A stretch of DNA of 50,549 nt. It comes from Sphingobacterium sp. (GTDB lineage: Bacteria > Bacteroidota > Bacteroidia > Sphingobacteriales > Sphingobacteriaceae). Both the position numbers and the translations under genes were made by a program. A model generated the notes under the pieces. It was not told where the DNA came from and searched no databases. It was given only the letters and a program-made list of their open reading frames with translations. Location: NCBI GenBank assembly GCA_029239355.1, contig JAQZAZ010000025.1:1-50549 (forward strand), given 5' to 3'. The stretch's first letter is position 1. Each line of letters opens with the position of its first letter. Below are positions 41,696 through 50,549 of this stretch, one piece after another.

Positions 41696-44269
41696 ATGCG
41701 TGTAATTATTTTATGCTGCTTTGCTCTTTTTGGGTATATCAAATCCTATGCACAGATTAAGGTCAACAAAAAGGTACCAACGGTATTTGTCGACCCTCAG
41801 GGTGTGATGCGTTGGTCTGACTCCAAGGCGGAGGCTTCCTTTTATGGTGTCAACTATACCGTCCCTTTTGCCCATGCTTACCGTGCGCTGCGCGAAAAGG
41901 GGATTGACCATAAAAAGGCTATTGACCGTGATGTTTACCATTTTGCCCGTTTGGGATATAATGCTTATCGCATTCATATCTGGGATGTTGAAATCTCGGA
42001 TAAAAATGGCAATCTGCTCGGTAATGAGCACCTGGACCTGCTGGACTATTTATTTTTTAAGCTTCAGCAAAAAGGGATCCGTATCCTGATCACGGGCATG
42101 ACCAATTTTGGCAACGGTTATCCGGAACGAAATGAAAATACGGATGCATTCACCTACCACTATGACAAATGCCAGGTGCATGCCAACCCTGAGGCTATAG
42201 CTGCTCAGGAACGGTATATCGGACAATTGCTGCGCCATGTCAACCCTTATACTGGCCAGTCTTATCTGGAGGATCCGTATGTCATTGGATTTGAAATCAA
42301 TAATGAACCTTGTCATACGGGTGCTGTACAGACCACCTCGGCCTATATTGCGCGCATGGTTGCAGCGATGAAGAAAAGTGGCAATAAAAAGCCGATCTTT
42401 TACAATGTCAGCCATAACATGGAACATGTTTCGGCTTACTTCAACGCCGATATCCAGGGCACCACCTACCAATGGTATCCTGTAGGGCTGGTGGCCGGAG
42501 GGCAACGCCAAGGCAATTTTCTGCCCTATATCGATCAATATGCTATTCCATTTTCAAACCTGAAGGGATTTGCCAATAAAGCGAAGGCGGTCTATGAATA
42601 TGATCCTGCAGATAACCTTTATAGCTATATGCACCCCGCGATGAGCCGTACTTTCCGTTCGGCTGGATTCCAATGGATTACCCAGTTTGCTTACGATCCA
42701 ATGGACATCGCTGCCTACAATACCGAATATCAGACGCATTATCTTAATTTGGCCTATACTCCTGCAAAGGCGATCAGTACGATGATTGCTGCCGAAGTGG
42801 CTTATAATATACCAAGAAACCAAAAATTTGCGCCTTATCCACAAAATACAGCCTTTGGCGATTTCCTGGTCAGCTATGAACAGGATCTCTCGCTGATGAA
42901 TGCGCCTGACAAGTTTTTTTATAGCAATGATACCAGGGTCAAGCCGGTACAGCCGGAAAAGCTACAGCATATTGCTGGCAGGGGTTCTTCTCCTGTCGTA
43001 AACTACGCCGGCTCGGGTGCTTATTTTTTGGATCGTCTGGAAGATGGACTATGGCGCTTGGAAGTGATGCCGGATGCCGAGAAAATTGCGGATCCCTTTG
43101 CCAAGCCCTCGCTCAACCGTGAGGTCGTGCATATCTTATACCGGCCGCAAGAGATAGCTATCCGGATTCCTGATTTGGGCGAGCGCTTTACAGTACAGCC
43201 TCTTTTGGGACAGCATGACGCCACAAAGGCTATTGCTGTAGATGCAACGACCTTTGTCGCCCAGCCTGGCGTCTATCTCTTACAACGTAAGGATCTACAG
43301 CTGCATACGAACTGGACTGCATCCTCAATATGGAAAAATGGCCGTCTGGACGACTATTATGCACCGAAGACCGAGCCGCTGAAGCAGCCGATCTTGATTC
43401 ATCAGCAACCGGAAGCATTGGAAAAAGGCCGTTCGGAAAAATTGCAGTTCCGCCTGGTCTATGAGCAACAGCCTGACTCGATCATATTACAGACGGATCA
43501 GGTCTCGTTTTGGAAAGACAATAATCCCTACATCAAACTGGTCGCCAAAGACCAGGATACCTATGAAGCGGAAATACCGGCATCCTGGTTATCAGGAAAT
43601 GAATTGAAATATACCGCTACTGTATTCGTCGGTGGCAAACAAGTGACCTACCCGGACAATCGTGCCGGTGCTCCGCTCGATTGGGATTATAGCGTCAAAC
43701 GGTATTGGACGGTTGAATTGTACGAACAGCATGCCCGGATTCCATTGTTCGAATCGCTTGACAAGGCGTCTTCTTTCGAAAGCTTTGCGATCCCCGAAAC
43801 GGCTCATATGACTTCGGTGCGGCAACAGCAGGATCTGGGACAGATCCCTGTTTGGACGTATACGTTTCAGGCAAAGGATGCCGGAGCTCAATATTTTTGG
43901 GTAAAGGATATTAAAGCAGTGGCGCAGGGAAGGCCTGCGGGACTGGCTGCTGCCAGACAGCTTTGCCTTCTATTAAAGTATACGGGGCAAGGGGCTGCAC
44001 TCAAAGCTGGTTTTGTGACAAAAAATGGTTATACCTATATGAAAGATATTCCGCTTGGTTCGGCAGAAACAACGGTTCGTATCCAGCTGGCGGATCTACA
44101 GCTCGTGCCTACAGCCTTGTTGCCTGCGCCTTATCCCGTCTTTCTTGAACGGTTTTTTAAACCGGCTGTTCCTGCTGAGTTTGACAGCATGGATATCGAA
44201 AAGCTGATCGTATCGGGACAGCAGATGGAGGGGCAATCTTTATCCATTGGGGCTGTATGGCTGGAGTAG
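41696..44269 (+). CDS. Clan GH-A glycoside hydrolase, galactan PUL (family uncertain)
   Basis: Secreted enzyme of 857 aa. Signal peptide about 1-19 (ending SYAQ). An N-terminal (beta/alpha)8 barrel (about 45-420) shows the clan GH-A layout: RIHIWDVEI, acid/base Glu204 in VIGFEINNEP, and probable nucleophile Glu301 in AVYEYDPAD. The C-terminal ~400 residues are beta-rich, ending in a CBM-like sandwich (about 690-857). It is not a close match to the classical families I know; GH5-like, GH35-like or GH147-like beta-galactosidase are options. Context (HTCS before it, SusCDE and GH53 after it) favours galactan trimming. In-frame sense codons continue after its TAG stop to 44356. Confidence 0.8.
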   Translation: MRVIILCCFALFGYIKSYAQIKVNKKVPTVFVDPQGVMRWSDSKAEASFYGVNYTVPFAHAYRALREKGIDHKKAIDRDVYHFARLGYNAYRIHIWDVEISDKNGNLLGNEHLDLLDYLFFKLQQKGIRILITGMTNFGNGYPERNENTDAFTYHYDKCQVHANPEAIAAQERYIGQLLRHVNPYTGQSYLEDPYVIGFEINNEPCHTGAVQTTSAYIARMVAAMKKSGNKKPIFYNVSHNMEHVSAYFNADIQGTTYQWYPVGLVAGGQRQGNFLPYIDQYAIPFSNLKGFANKAKAVYEYDPADNLYSYMHPAMSRTFRSAGFQWITQFAYDPMDIAAYNTEYQTHYLNLAYTPAKAISTMIAAEVAYNIPRNQKFAPYPQNTAFGDFLVSYEQDLSLMNAPDKFFYSNDTRVKPVQPEKLQHIAGRGSSPVVNYAGSGAYFLDRLEDGLWRLEVMPDAEKIADPFAKPSLNREVVHILYRPQEIAIRIPDLGERFTVQPLLGQHDATKAIAVDATTFVAQPGVYLLQRKDLQLHTNWTASSIWKNGRLDDYYAPKTEPLKQPILIHQQPEALEKGRSEKLQFRLVYEQQPDSIILQTDQVSFWKDNNPYIKLVAKDQDTYEAEIPASWLSGNELKYTATVFVGGKQVTYPDNRAGAPLDWDYSVKRYWTVELYEQHARIPLFESLDKASSFESFAIPETAHMTSVRQQQDLGQIPVWTYTFQAKDAGAQYFWVKDIKAVAQGRPAGLAAARQLCLLLKYTGQGAALKAGFVTKNGYTYMKDIPLGSAETTVRIQLADLQLVPTALLPAPYPVFLERFFKPAVPAEFDSMDIEKLIVSGQQMEGQSLSIGAVWLE

Positions 44270-44429
44270 CCGGACAATAAACTGCAGCGGTCGTACAACC
44301 TGGCGGGCAATGGGGCCAACGATCTGGTTGGAGTAGCCTGGCTGGACTATTTGTAGCCGCAGGCAGCGCTATCATAAGGGGAATAACGTGAAATAGAAAC
44401 AATTATAAACGAATATAAATCTAAGTAAA

Positions 44430-47414
44430 ATGAAGGGTTTTGCATTTAAAACAAGTTTATTGGGCTTGTCATTGCTATCCTGTCTTGGGGAAACGCAGCT
44501 ACAAGCAGCAACGAGTGCAGAGAGCAGGTGGATAGGGTTGATGCAACAACAGGATATCCGCGGTGTGGTACGTAATGAGCAAGGACAAGGGATGGCGGGC
44601 GTGACGGTTTTGGTGGCTGGAACTACGGTGGGGACCTCCACGGCAAGTGACGGTTCGTACCGCATTGCTTTACCTAAAGGGAAATCGCAGCTGCTATTTT
44701 CCATGGTGGGCTATAGCAGCCAGACCTTGACAGTGGCGGGTACGACGCTGAACGTTAACATGCTGCCGGCCGGAAATGTTTTGGAAGAACTGGTGGTGGT
44801 GGGCTACGGCAGTACAACTAAAAAGGACCTGACTGGTGCGGTCAATACCGTCGGGAGTAAGGATTTTAATGGCGGACTGGTGGGCTCTCCCGAGCAGCTG
44901 ATCAATGGTAAAACGGCTGGCGTGCAGGTGATGTCCAACAGTGGTTCGCCTTCTTCTGGCAGTACGATACGGATCCGCGGTGGTGCTTCATTAAGCGCTA
45001 GCAATGATCCATTGATCGTGTTGGACGGGGTCCCCTTGGAGACGGGTGGAATTAGTGGCAACAGCGGCAATTTTCTGAGTTTGATCAACCCCAATGATAT
45101 CGAAAGCATGACGGTGCTCAAAGATGCATCTTCTACAGCGATCTATGGATCGCGTGCCTCAAACGGTGTTTTGTTGATCACGACAAAAAAAGGAAAGGGC
45201 GATGCACTCCGGCTGTCTTTTTCGTCTATTGTATCCATGCAGCAGGCCCAGGGCGTAGCGGATATGATGTCGCGCGATGAGTTTGCCGAACTGATCAATA
45301 GCAAGGGAACAGCGGCACAGAAGGCTTTACTGGGCAATAGTTCGACCGATTGGTTGTCTGAGGTATTTCAGCAGGCCATGGGTACGGATAATAACCTGAG
45401 TTTACAGGGAAAGATGGGGAAGGTCCTGCCTTTTCGTGCCTCGGTAGGGTATTATAACCAGCAGGGTACCTTGCGGACGGACAAAACGGAACGGATGACC
45501 GGCGCATTGGTTGTTAACCCTACATTTTTCAATAAACACTTGACCGTAAACCTGAATGTTAAAGCTGCACGGAACAACAACAGTTTTGCCAATACCGACG
45601 CCATATGGTCTGCTGTGGCTTTTAATCCCACACAACCGATCTACTCGGGAGTGGATGCTTATGGGGGCTATTATGAGAGCCTGGATAATGCTGGACTGCC
45701 GGCAACAGGGGCCAACCTCAATCCGCTGGGGCTACTCAAGCAGGAGAAACACCGCAGTACGGTCAATCGAGCTGTAGGTAACCTTGACCTGGACTATAAA
45801 TTACATATGCTGCCGGAATTAAAAGCTCACGTAACTTTGGGATATGACTATGCCAAAGGAAATGGGTCCAACCTGATCCCGGCAAGTGCGGCCAATAATT
45901 TCACAATCGGTGGTGCTTTTGACCGCTATGAGCAAACGCTCAAAAATAGGTTGTTTACCGGCTATTTAAATTACAATAAATTCTTTTCGGACATCAAGAG
46001 TACAATCGATGTGACCGCGGGCCATGATTATCAATATTGGAGCGCAAAGCGGCCGCCGATCGTGTACTATAATGAGGCTGGCGATAATATACGCTCTACG
46101 GCAATTGCATCGGACGAGCGCCATACCTTGATCTCCTGGTATGGTCGGATCAACTACAACTACGACAGCCGTTATTTGCTGACAGCCACCATTCGAAAGG
46201 ATGGAACCTCGCGCTTCAGTCCCGAAAACCGCTGGGGGACATTTCCCTCGGTCGCTTTGGCCTGGCGCCTTTCACAGGAGTCGTTCATGAAAGGAATCTC
46301 CTTCCTGGACGATCTAAAACTTCGGGCCAGCTATGGAGTGACCGGACAGCAGGAGGGCATAGGGAATTACGAATATCTGCCGGTCTATAATTTGGGAACG
46401 GCTTATGCGCAATACCGCTTTGGCGATCAGTACCATCTGGTGTACCGCCCGTCGGTGTATAACCGGGATCTACGCTGGGAAACGACCAAGGCTTTTAACT
46501 ATGGTTTGGATTTTGCCCTGTGGAAGAATAGGATTTCGGGCTCGGTTGAGTACTACACGAGAAAAACACATGACTTGCTGGCCAATGTCCCAGTGGCTGC
46601 AGGAACAAACTTTGACCAGAATGCTACCATTAATGTGGGCAATGTGGAAAGCCGCGGATTTGAATTCCAATTGAATACAGTCCCGGTAGAAAAGGATAAT
46701 CTGCGTTGGGAAGTTAATTTCAATGCGACCAACCAGCATACAAAAGTGACCAATATTGCATTGGTTCAGGATGCGAATGCTGTGGGGACCTATGTAGGTC
46801 CGAATGTCAGTGGCCGGGGAATTCAAATCCTGACGACTGGCTATCAGCCTAATATGTTCTATGTCTATAAACAGCTATATAATGAAGCGGGTAAACCCCT
46901 GGAAGGTGTTTATGCTGACCTGAATGGGGATGGAGCCATCAATGAAAAAGATCTGTACCGCTATCAGTCTCCGGCTGCAAAATGGCTGTTTGGCTTCAAT
47001 ACGCAATTGACCTATAAAAAATGGACTGCAGCAACGACCCTGCGGGCAAATGTCGGAAACTATGTGTTTAACAATACAAAAATGAACCTGAGTGCCTGGG
47101 AGACGTTGCAATATGTGGACCCGGCGATTAATAACTTACATCGTGATTATTTCAATACTGGTTTTCAAACGAGGCAATATTATTCGGATTACTATGTCGA
47201 AAACGCATCCTTCCTCCGCATGGAAAACCTTTCGGTGAACTACAATTTTGGCAAGGTCGGCAAGATCTCGAGCCTACGCGTGGGTGCGGTGGCACAGAAT
47301 GTCTTTATTGTGAGCAACTACAGTGGAATGGACCCTGAGGTTCCGAGTGGATTTGACAGTTCATTCTATCCACGCTCGCGGACGTTTTCGTTAAGCCTCA
47401 ATTTGGATTTTTAA
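44430..47414 (+). CDS. SusC/RagA-family TonB-linked outer membrane protein (galactan PUL)
   Basis: Importer of 994 aa. Signal peptide about 1-26 (LQAA), carboxypeptidase-like domain (DIRGVVRNEQGQGMAGVTVL, about 42-115), TonB-box-like LEELVVVGYGS, plug with RIRGGASLSASNDPLIVLDG and the SusC signature KDASSTAIYGSRASNGVLLITT, then barrel ending SLNLDF. It is 37 nt upstream of SusD, in one operon with SusE-like and GH53 genes, so beta-1,4-galactan oligosaccharides are the expected cargo. Confidence 0.96.
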   Translation: MKGFAFKTSLLGLSLLSCLGETQLQAATSAESRWIGLMQQQDIRGVVRNEQGQGMAGVTVLVAGTTVGTSTASDGSYRIALPKGKSQLLFSMVGYSSQTLTVAGTTLNVNMLPAGNVLEELVVVGYGSTTKKDLTGAVNTVGSKDFNGGLVGSPEQLINGKTAGVQVMSNSGSPSSGSTIRIRGGASLSASNDPLIVLDGVPLETGGISGNSGNFLSLINPNDIESMTVLKDASSTAIYGSRASNGVLLITTKKGKGDALRLSFSSIVSMQQAQGVADMMSRDEFAELINSKGTAAQKALLGNSSTDWLSEVFQQAMGTDNNLSLQGKMGKVLPFRASVGYYNQQGTLRTDKTERMTGALVVNPTFFNKHLTVNLNVKAARNNNSFANTDAIWSAVAFNPTQPIYSGVDAYGGYYESLDNAGLPATGANLNPLGLLKQEKHRSTVNRAVGNLDLDYKLHMLPELKAHVTLGYDYAKGNGSNLIPASAANNFTIGGAFDRYEQTLKNRLFTGYLNYNKFFSDIKSTIDVTAGHDYQYWSAKRPPIVYYNEAGDNIRSTAIASDERHTLISWYGRINYNYDSRYLLTATIRKDGTSRFSPENRWGTFPSVALAWRLSQESFMKGISFLDDLKLRASYGVTGQQEGIGNYEYLPVYNLGTAYAQYRFGDQYHLVYRPSVYNRDLRWETTKAFNYGLDFALWKNRISGSVEYYTRKTHDLLANVPVAAGTNFDQNATINVGNVESRGFEFQLNTVPVEKDNLRWEVNFNATNQHTKVTNIALVQDANAVGTYVGPNVSGRGIQILTTGYQPNMFYVYKQLYNEAGKPLEGVYADLNGDGAINEKDLYRYQSPAAKWLFGFNTQLTYKKWTAATTLRANVGNYVFNNTKMNLSAWETLQYVDPAINNLHRDYFNTGFQTRQYYSDYYVENASFLRMENLSVNYNFGKVGKISSLRVGAVAQNVFIVSNYSGMDPEVPSGFDSSFYPRSRTFSLSLNLDF

Positions 47415-47451
47415 GCGATACCTGAAACATAGATAAATAGTTGAAAAACAA

Positions 47452-49026
47452 ATGAAAAGGATGAAAAAGATCAGAACATATTGTTTTGGATTGCTGAGCA
47501 TGATTTTGCTGCTGCAGTCCTGCACAAAAGACTTGAACCAATACCCTACGGTGGAGACGACCTCGGAGTCGGTATACACCTCGGTGGATGGTTACCGGGC
47601 TGTGCTTGCCAAATTATACGGCTCGTTTGCCGTTGCGGGCAATGGCCGTGGGGATGCCGATCCGGATATGGCGAGTAGCACCGCATCCTGGGGCTACCTT
47701 CGGGTGTACTTTAACCTACAGGAGGTACCCACGGATGAGGTGATCTATACCTGGGCTGGTGGAGACAACATGACCGATATCCAGTATATGACCTGGGGTG
47801 CTTCGGATACATGGGTCAATGCGATGTATTACCGGATTTACTATACGGTAGCGATCTGCAACGAGTTTTTACGGAATGCAACAGCGGAAAAATTAGCAGC
47901 CTTCAGCTCGACCGAACAGGCTCAAATCGCTGCCTTTGCCGCCGAAGCGCGTTTTCTGCGCGCATTGGCTTATAGTCATGCCATGGATCTGTATGGAAAT
48001 GTTCCTTTTGTAACAGAAAAGGATCCGGTAGCGGCATTTTTTCCGCCCAGGATGACAAGGGGCGAGCTCTTCGCATTTATTGAAAAAGAATTGACCGAAG
48101 TAGCTACGCTGCTACCTGAAGCTCGCCAGAATGAATACGGACGTGTGAGCCGTGCTGCGGCATGGTCTTTATTGGCTAAGAATTATTTGAATGCGCAAGT
48201 CTACACGGGCACTGCGCGCTATGCGGACTGCCTAAATTATGCCAAGAAAGTAATCGATGGCGGATACGCGCTACATTCCAATTACAAGCAGCTGTTTAAT
48301 GCAGACAATGATAAACGTACAAATGAGATCATTTTTCCGATTCAGGCTGATGTGGCGCATACGACGACCTGGGGTGCCACCACTTATCTGGTCAATGGCC
48401 CGATTGTAGGCAACATGAAAGCATCAGATTATGGTGTGCTGTCGGGCTGGAACAGTTTCCGCACCTTACGTGAATTTGTCGCCTTATTTCAGGCGCAAGA
48501 TAAAAGGGGGGATTTTTGGAAAAATGGGCAGTCACTGGATGTCGAAGACCCAGGGGCGTCAAGCCAGGGCTATGGCATGGTTAAGTTTACAAATTTGAAC
48601 GATGATGGCAGCTATAAAACGGATGAAGGATTGGTGAGCACTGATTTCCCGATGATCCGCCTGGCTGATGTCTATCTGATGTATGCCGAAGCGGTATTGC
48701 GTGGCGGTGGTGGCAGTGTACAGGAAGCCATTACGCTGGTCAACCGTCTTCGTGAACGGGCCTACGGAAATGGTACTGGATCAATTGATCAGGCGCAGCT
48801 GACACTGGATTTTATCCTGGCGGAACGGGGCCGGGAATTGTTCTGGGAGTGCACGCGCCGTACAGACCTGATTCGGTTTGGACGATTTACCGGCAACGCG
48901 TACCTCTGGCAATGGAAAGGCGGTGAAATAAATGGCCGCAGTGTGGATGCTAAATTTAACCTGTATCCAATTCCGACGACTGATATGAGCGCAAACCCCA
49001 ATCTGGTACAAAATCCGGGCTATTAA
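47452..49026 (+). CDS. SusD/RagB-family outer membrane lipoprotein (galactan PUL)
   Basis: Surface lipoprotein of 524 aa. Lipobox LQSC with Cys24, then TKDLNQYPTVETTSESV, a common SusD opening. The helical core includes AAEARFLRALAYSHAMDLYG, and the C-terminal SusD signature is present as AERGRELFWECTRRTDLIRFGR, with LYPIPTTDMSANPNL near the end. ATG at 47452 or 47461 could be used. It binds galactan fragments over the SusC partner, and the SusE-like gene follows after 79 nt. Confidence 0.95.
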   Translation: MKRMKKIRTYCFGLLSMILLLQSCTKDLNQYPTVETTSESVYTSVDGYRAVLAKLYGSFAVAGNGRGDADPDMASSTASWGYLRVYFNLQEVPTDEVIYTWAGGDNMTDIQYMTWGASDTWVNAMYYRIYYTVAICNEFLRNATAEKLAAFSSTEQAQIAAFAAEARFLRALAYSHAMDLYGNVPFVTEKDPVAAFFPPRMTRGELFAFIEKELTEVATLLPEARQNEYGRVSRAAAWSLLAKNYLNAQVYTGTARYADCLNYAKKVIDGGYALHSNYKQLFNADNDKRTNEIIFPIQADVAHTTTWGATTYLVNGPIVGNMKASDYGVLSGWNSFRTLREFVALFQAQDKRGDFWKNGQSLDVEDPGASSQGYGMVKFTNLNDDGSYKTDEGLVSTDFPMIRLADVYLMYAEAVLRGGGGSVQEAITLVNRLRERAYGNGTGSIDQAQLTLDFILAERGRELFWECTRRTDLIRFGRFTGNAYLWQWKGGEINGRSVDAKFNLYPIPTTDMSANPNLVQNPGY

Positions 49027-49105
49027 TGGTTGAATTTGGTTAACGACACAGGAATAGGCTAACATGGGATATTCCATATGGCCTTTTAACGATAAATATT
49101 GACAC

Positions 49106-50158
49106 ATGAAACAATTGACACTCTATATCTTGGCATTGCTCTTTGTGGCCTGTAAAAAGGAAGGCGGAATGCCTGCCATCACTGGCATCAGGCCAGCTGT
49201 ATTGCACAGCAGCACGCAGGAGCTTACCTTAAAGGCCACGGACCGAAAAGCCGTCGCACTGCAACTTGTATGGGATGAGGCGATCTTGCAGAGTGATGCG
49301 GCAATGGCGCAATCGGCACTGAAAAATAAGATTGAGATTGCTGCTGATGCTTCTTTTTCAACCCTCGCGAAAAGCATTGAACAGGAGGCTAGTGCAATCA
49401 GTTATACCCATGAGCAGCTAAACAGTCTTGTATCAGGTATGGGATTTGTACCCGGCGAGAAAAAAGCGCTTTATGTCCGCATTGCCTCGCGACTGGGAGC
49501 CAATACGGATTGGCTTTATAGCAACGTGGTCTCCATTGCGGTTACCGCCTATGCACCCATCCAGGATGCTGCTTATCTCTATCTGGCGAATAAGGAGCTA
49601 AACCAATTTTCTTGGAAATTGTGTTCGCGCAAAGAAGATGGGGTTTACGATGGATTTGTACGGCTCGACCAATGGTATAATTTTTATTTCACAAACGAAG
49701 AAAGTGCAAATGCTTCGCTGATCTATGGGTCCTATCCACTAGACGGTAGCCAATATATCCTATATAGTGGGGCAGACCGTTGGAACTGCTGGACGAGCCT
49801 GGGCGGCTACCTGTACCTAACGGCTGACATCAATAAGATGAGCTGGAAGGAAACCTCCGTGGAGTCGCTGGCTGTGACCGGTGATTTTAATGGTTGGAGC
49901 GCCACGGCCACTCCGATGGCTTATGATCAGGCGGCTAAGGTATGGAAAGCAACAATTACAACTACGGCAGCCGAACAATGGGGCATTAAAGTATTGATCA
50001 ACGGCAGCTGGACCTGGTTTTTTGGTGCAGCGGAAGGTGAGGGTAACTGTGCATTATACACGGCCGATGGAAGTGGATTTGCCTACGATAAGGTGGGTAC
50101 GTATACCCTGATCCTCGATCTGACTGATCCAAAGCAATTCAAATATCATGTGGAGTAG
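49106..50158 (+). CDS. SusE/SusF-like outer membrane glycan-binding lipoprotein
   Basis: Surface lipoprotein of 350 aa. Lipobox FVAC with Cys16, then KKEGGMPAITG. The N-terminal SusE domain (about 35-150; LTLKATDRKAVALQLVWDEA, with ISYTHEQLN) is an Ig-like fold. The C-terminal region has a starch/glycan-binding-like module (about 250-350; VTGDFNGWSATATPMAYD, GIKVLINGSWTWFFG, YTLILDLTDPKQFKYHV) of the SusF_SusE type. The role is to hold the polysaccharide at the surface next to the galactanase. It is followed 36 nt later by the GH53 gene. Confidence 0.92.
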   Translation: MKQLTLYILALLFVACKKEGGMPAITGIRPAVLHSSTQELTLKATDRKAVALQLVWDEAILQSDAAMAQSALKNKIEIAADASFSTLAKSIEQEASAISYTHEQLNSLVSGMGFVPGEKKALYVRIASRLGANTDWLYSNVVSIAVTAYAPIQDAAYLYLANKELNQFSWKLCSRKEDGVYDGFVRLDQWYNFYFTNEESANASLIYGSYPLDGSQYILYSGADRWNCWTSLGGYLYLTADINKMSWKETSVESLAVTGDFNGWSATATPMAYDQAAKVWKATITTTAAEQWGIKVLINGSWTWFFGAAEGEGNCALYTADGSGFAYDKVGTYTLILDLTDPKQFKYHVE

Positions 50159-50194
50159 TCATTTTAGGCTATAACACGCTATAAAAAAGATTTA

Positions 50195-50549
50195 ATGAAA
50201 GCACTAAAAATAGGGATGGCATTAGGCTTAATAGGTTTGTATTTTGGCCTGTCAAGTTGCAGCGACAAGGATAATCTTGTGCCAGCCAAAAATACAACGC
50301 ATTTGGCCAAAGGAGCGGATGTCAGCTGGATGACGGAAATGGAGGCTGCCGGAGTGCAGTTTTTTAACGCCGGGGGTGCTGCGGTGGACGGGCTCAAGCT
50401 ACTGCATGGACTTGGAATGGATGCGGTACGCCTGCGGGTATGGGTAGATCCCGAACGGGGCTGGTGTAATCAACATGATGTATTGGTCAAAGCACGTCGG
50501 GCGCATCATTTGGGGATGCGTGTAATGGTAGATTTCCATTACAGCGATA
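50195..50549 (+). CDS. GH53 endo-beta-1,4-galactanase (partial, runs off the window)
   Basis: The first 118 codons of an arabinogalactan endo-beta-1,4-galactanase. Lipoprotein signal with Cys22 in LSSCSDKD, then the GH53 opening: AKGADVSWMTEMEAAGVQFF, GLGMDAVRLRVWVDP, and GMRVMVDFHYSD at the window edge. The catalytic glutamates lie beyond the window. As a surface lipoprotein it would cut galactan into pieces for the SusCD pair upstream; it defines the substrate of this PUL. Confidence 0.93.
   Translation, partial: MKALKIGMALGLIGLYFGLSSCSDKDNLVPAKNTTHLAKGADVSWMTEMEAAGVQFFNAGGAAVDGLKLLHGLGMDAVRLRVWVDPERGWCNQHDVLVKARRAHHLGMRVMVDFHYSD

Noticed and set aside
1..50549. CRISPR arrays, rRNA, tRNA, insertion sequences and integrases
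   Set aside because: No repeat-spacer pattern, transposase or recombinase signature, or convincing structural RNA was seen; the only dense repeats are the phased arrays at 11815-12132.

Overview
The window looks like a chromosomal segment of a Gram-negative, glycan-degrading Bacteroidota, most likely family Sphingobacteriaceae (Sphingobacterium or Pedobacter-like). The reasons are three SusC/SusD pairs, two one-protein hybrid two-component systems, Bacteroidota-restricted families (DUF6520, DUF6266, a DUF7009-like protein), A-rich rather than Shine-Dalgarno start contexts and moderate GC. This taxonomic call comes from gene content alone. I saw no rRNA, tRNA, CRISPR array or transposase.

Layout. 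(1) 7-5964, + strand: a TlpA-like thioredoxin protein, SusC and SusD in one operon, closed by a terminator shared with the opposite strand. (2) 6004-8201, - strand: a small DUF6520 protein, a MauE/DoxX-type membrane protein and an AraC regulator. (3) 8473-14345, + strand: a small peptide ORF, a hairpin terminator/attenuator, an LpxL-like acyltransferase, a LytS/LytTR-type two-component pair, a small HTH protein, about 320 bp of helically phased short repeats, then DUF6266, a three-TM holin-like protein, a CHAP-domain endolysin-like protein and a lipoprotein with a C-terminal TM segment (unimolecular-spanin architecture). (4) 14389-26732, - strand: a beta-mannan/glucan polysaccharide utilization locus (PUL) with HTCS, SusC, SusD, an IPT-domain surface lipoprotein, GH5 and GH26. 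(5) 27009-28367, + strand: a lone GH105 unsaturated rhamnogalacturonyl hydrolase. (6) 28702-32904, + strand: a small unknown protein, then FdhD, a DUF7009-like protein and an FdhF/YdeP molybdopterin oxidoreductase. (7) 32905-36015: a gene-poor, decayed stretch with a frameshifted NTF2-like gene, a ZIP metal transporter, a relic readable only across three frames, and several related hairpin terminators. (8) 36016-50549, + strand: a TPR/HTH sensor-regulator, a second HTCS, a clan GH-A glycosidase, SusC, SusD, a SusE-like lipoprotein and the start of a GH53 endo-beta-1,4-galactanase, which together make a beta-galactan PUL.

How the parts work together. Each PUL pairs an HTCS sensor, which detects an oligosaccharide in the periplasm, with a SusCD importer, surface binding proteins and secreted hydrolases. 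In both PULs a ~21-bp-phased direct repeat lies just after the HTCS gene and upstream of the target operon, the expected place for an AraC-type operator. The galactan PUL and GH105 both fit use of rhamnogalacturonan-I pectin.

The strongest candidate for an undescribed system is 11815-14345: a complete holin/endolysin/spanin-like set behind DUF6266, with no capsid or tail genes, preceded by an 11-bp-phased inverted repeat array. Such a set could be a phage remnant or a holin-dependent (type 10-like) release system. The peptide, acyltransferase and two-component genes just upstream might control it, but that link is inference.
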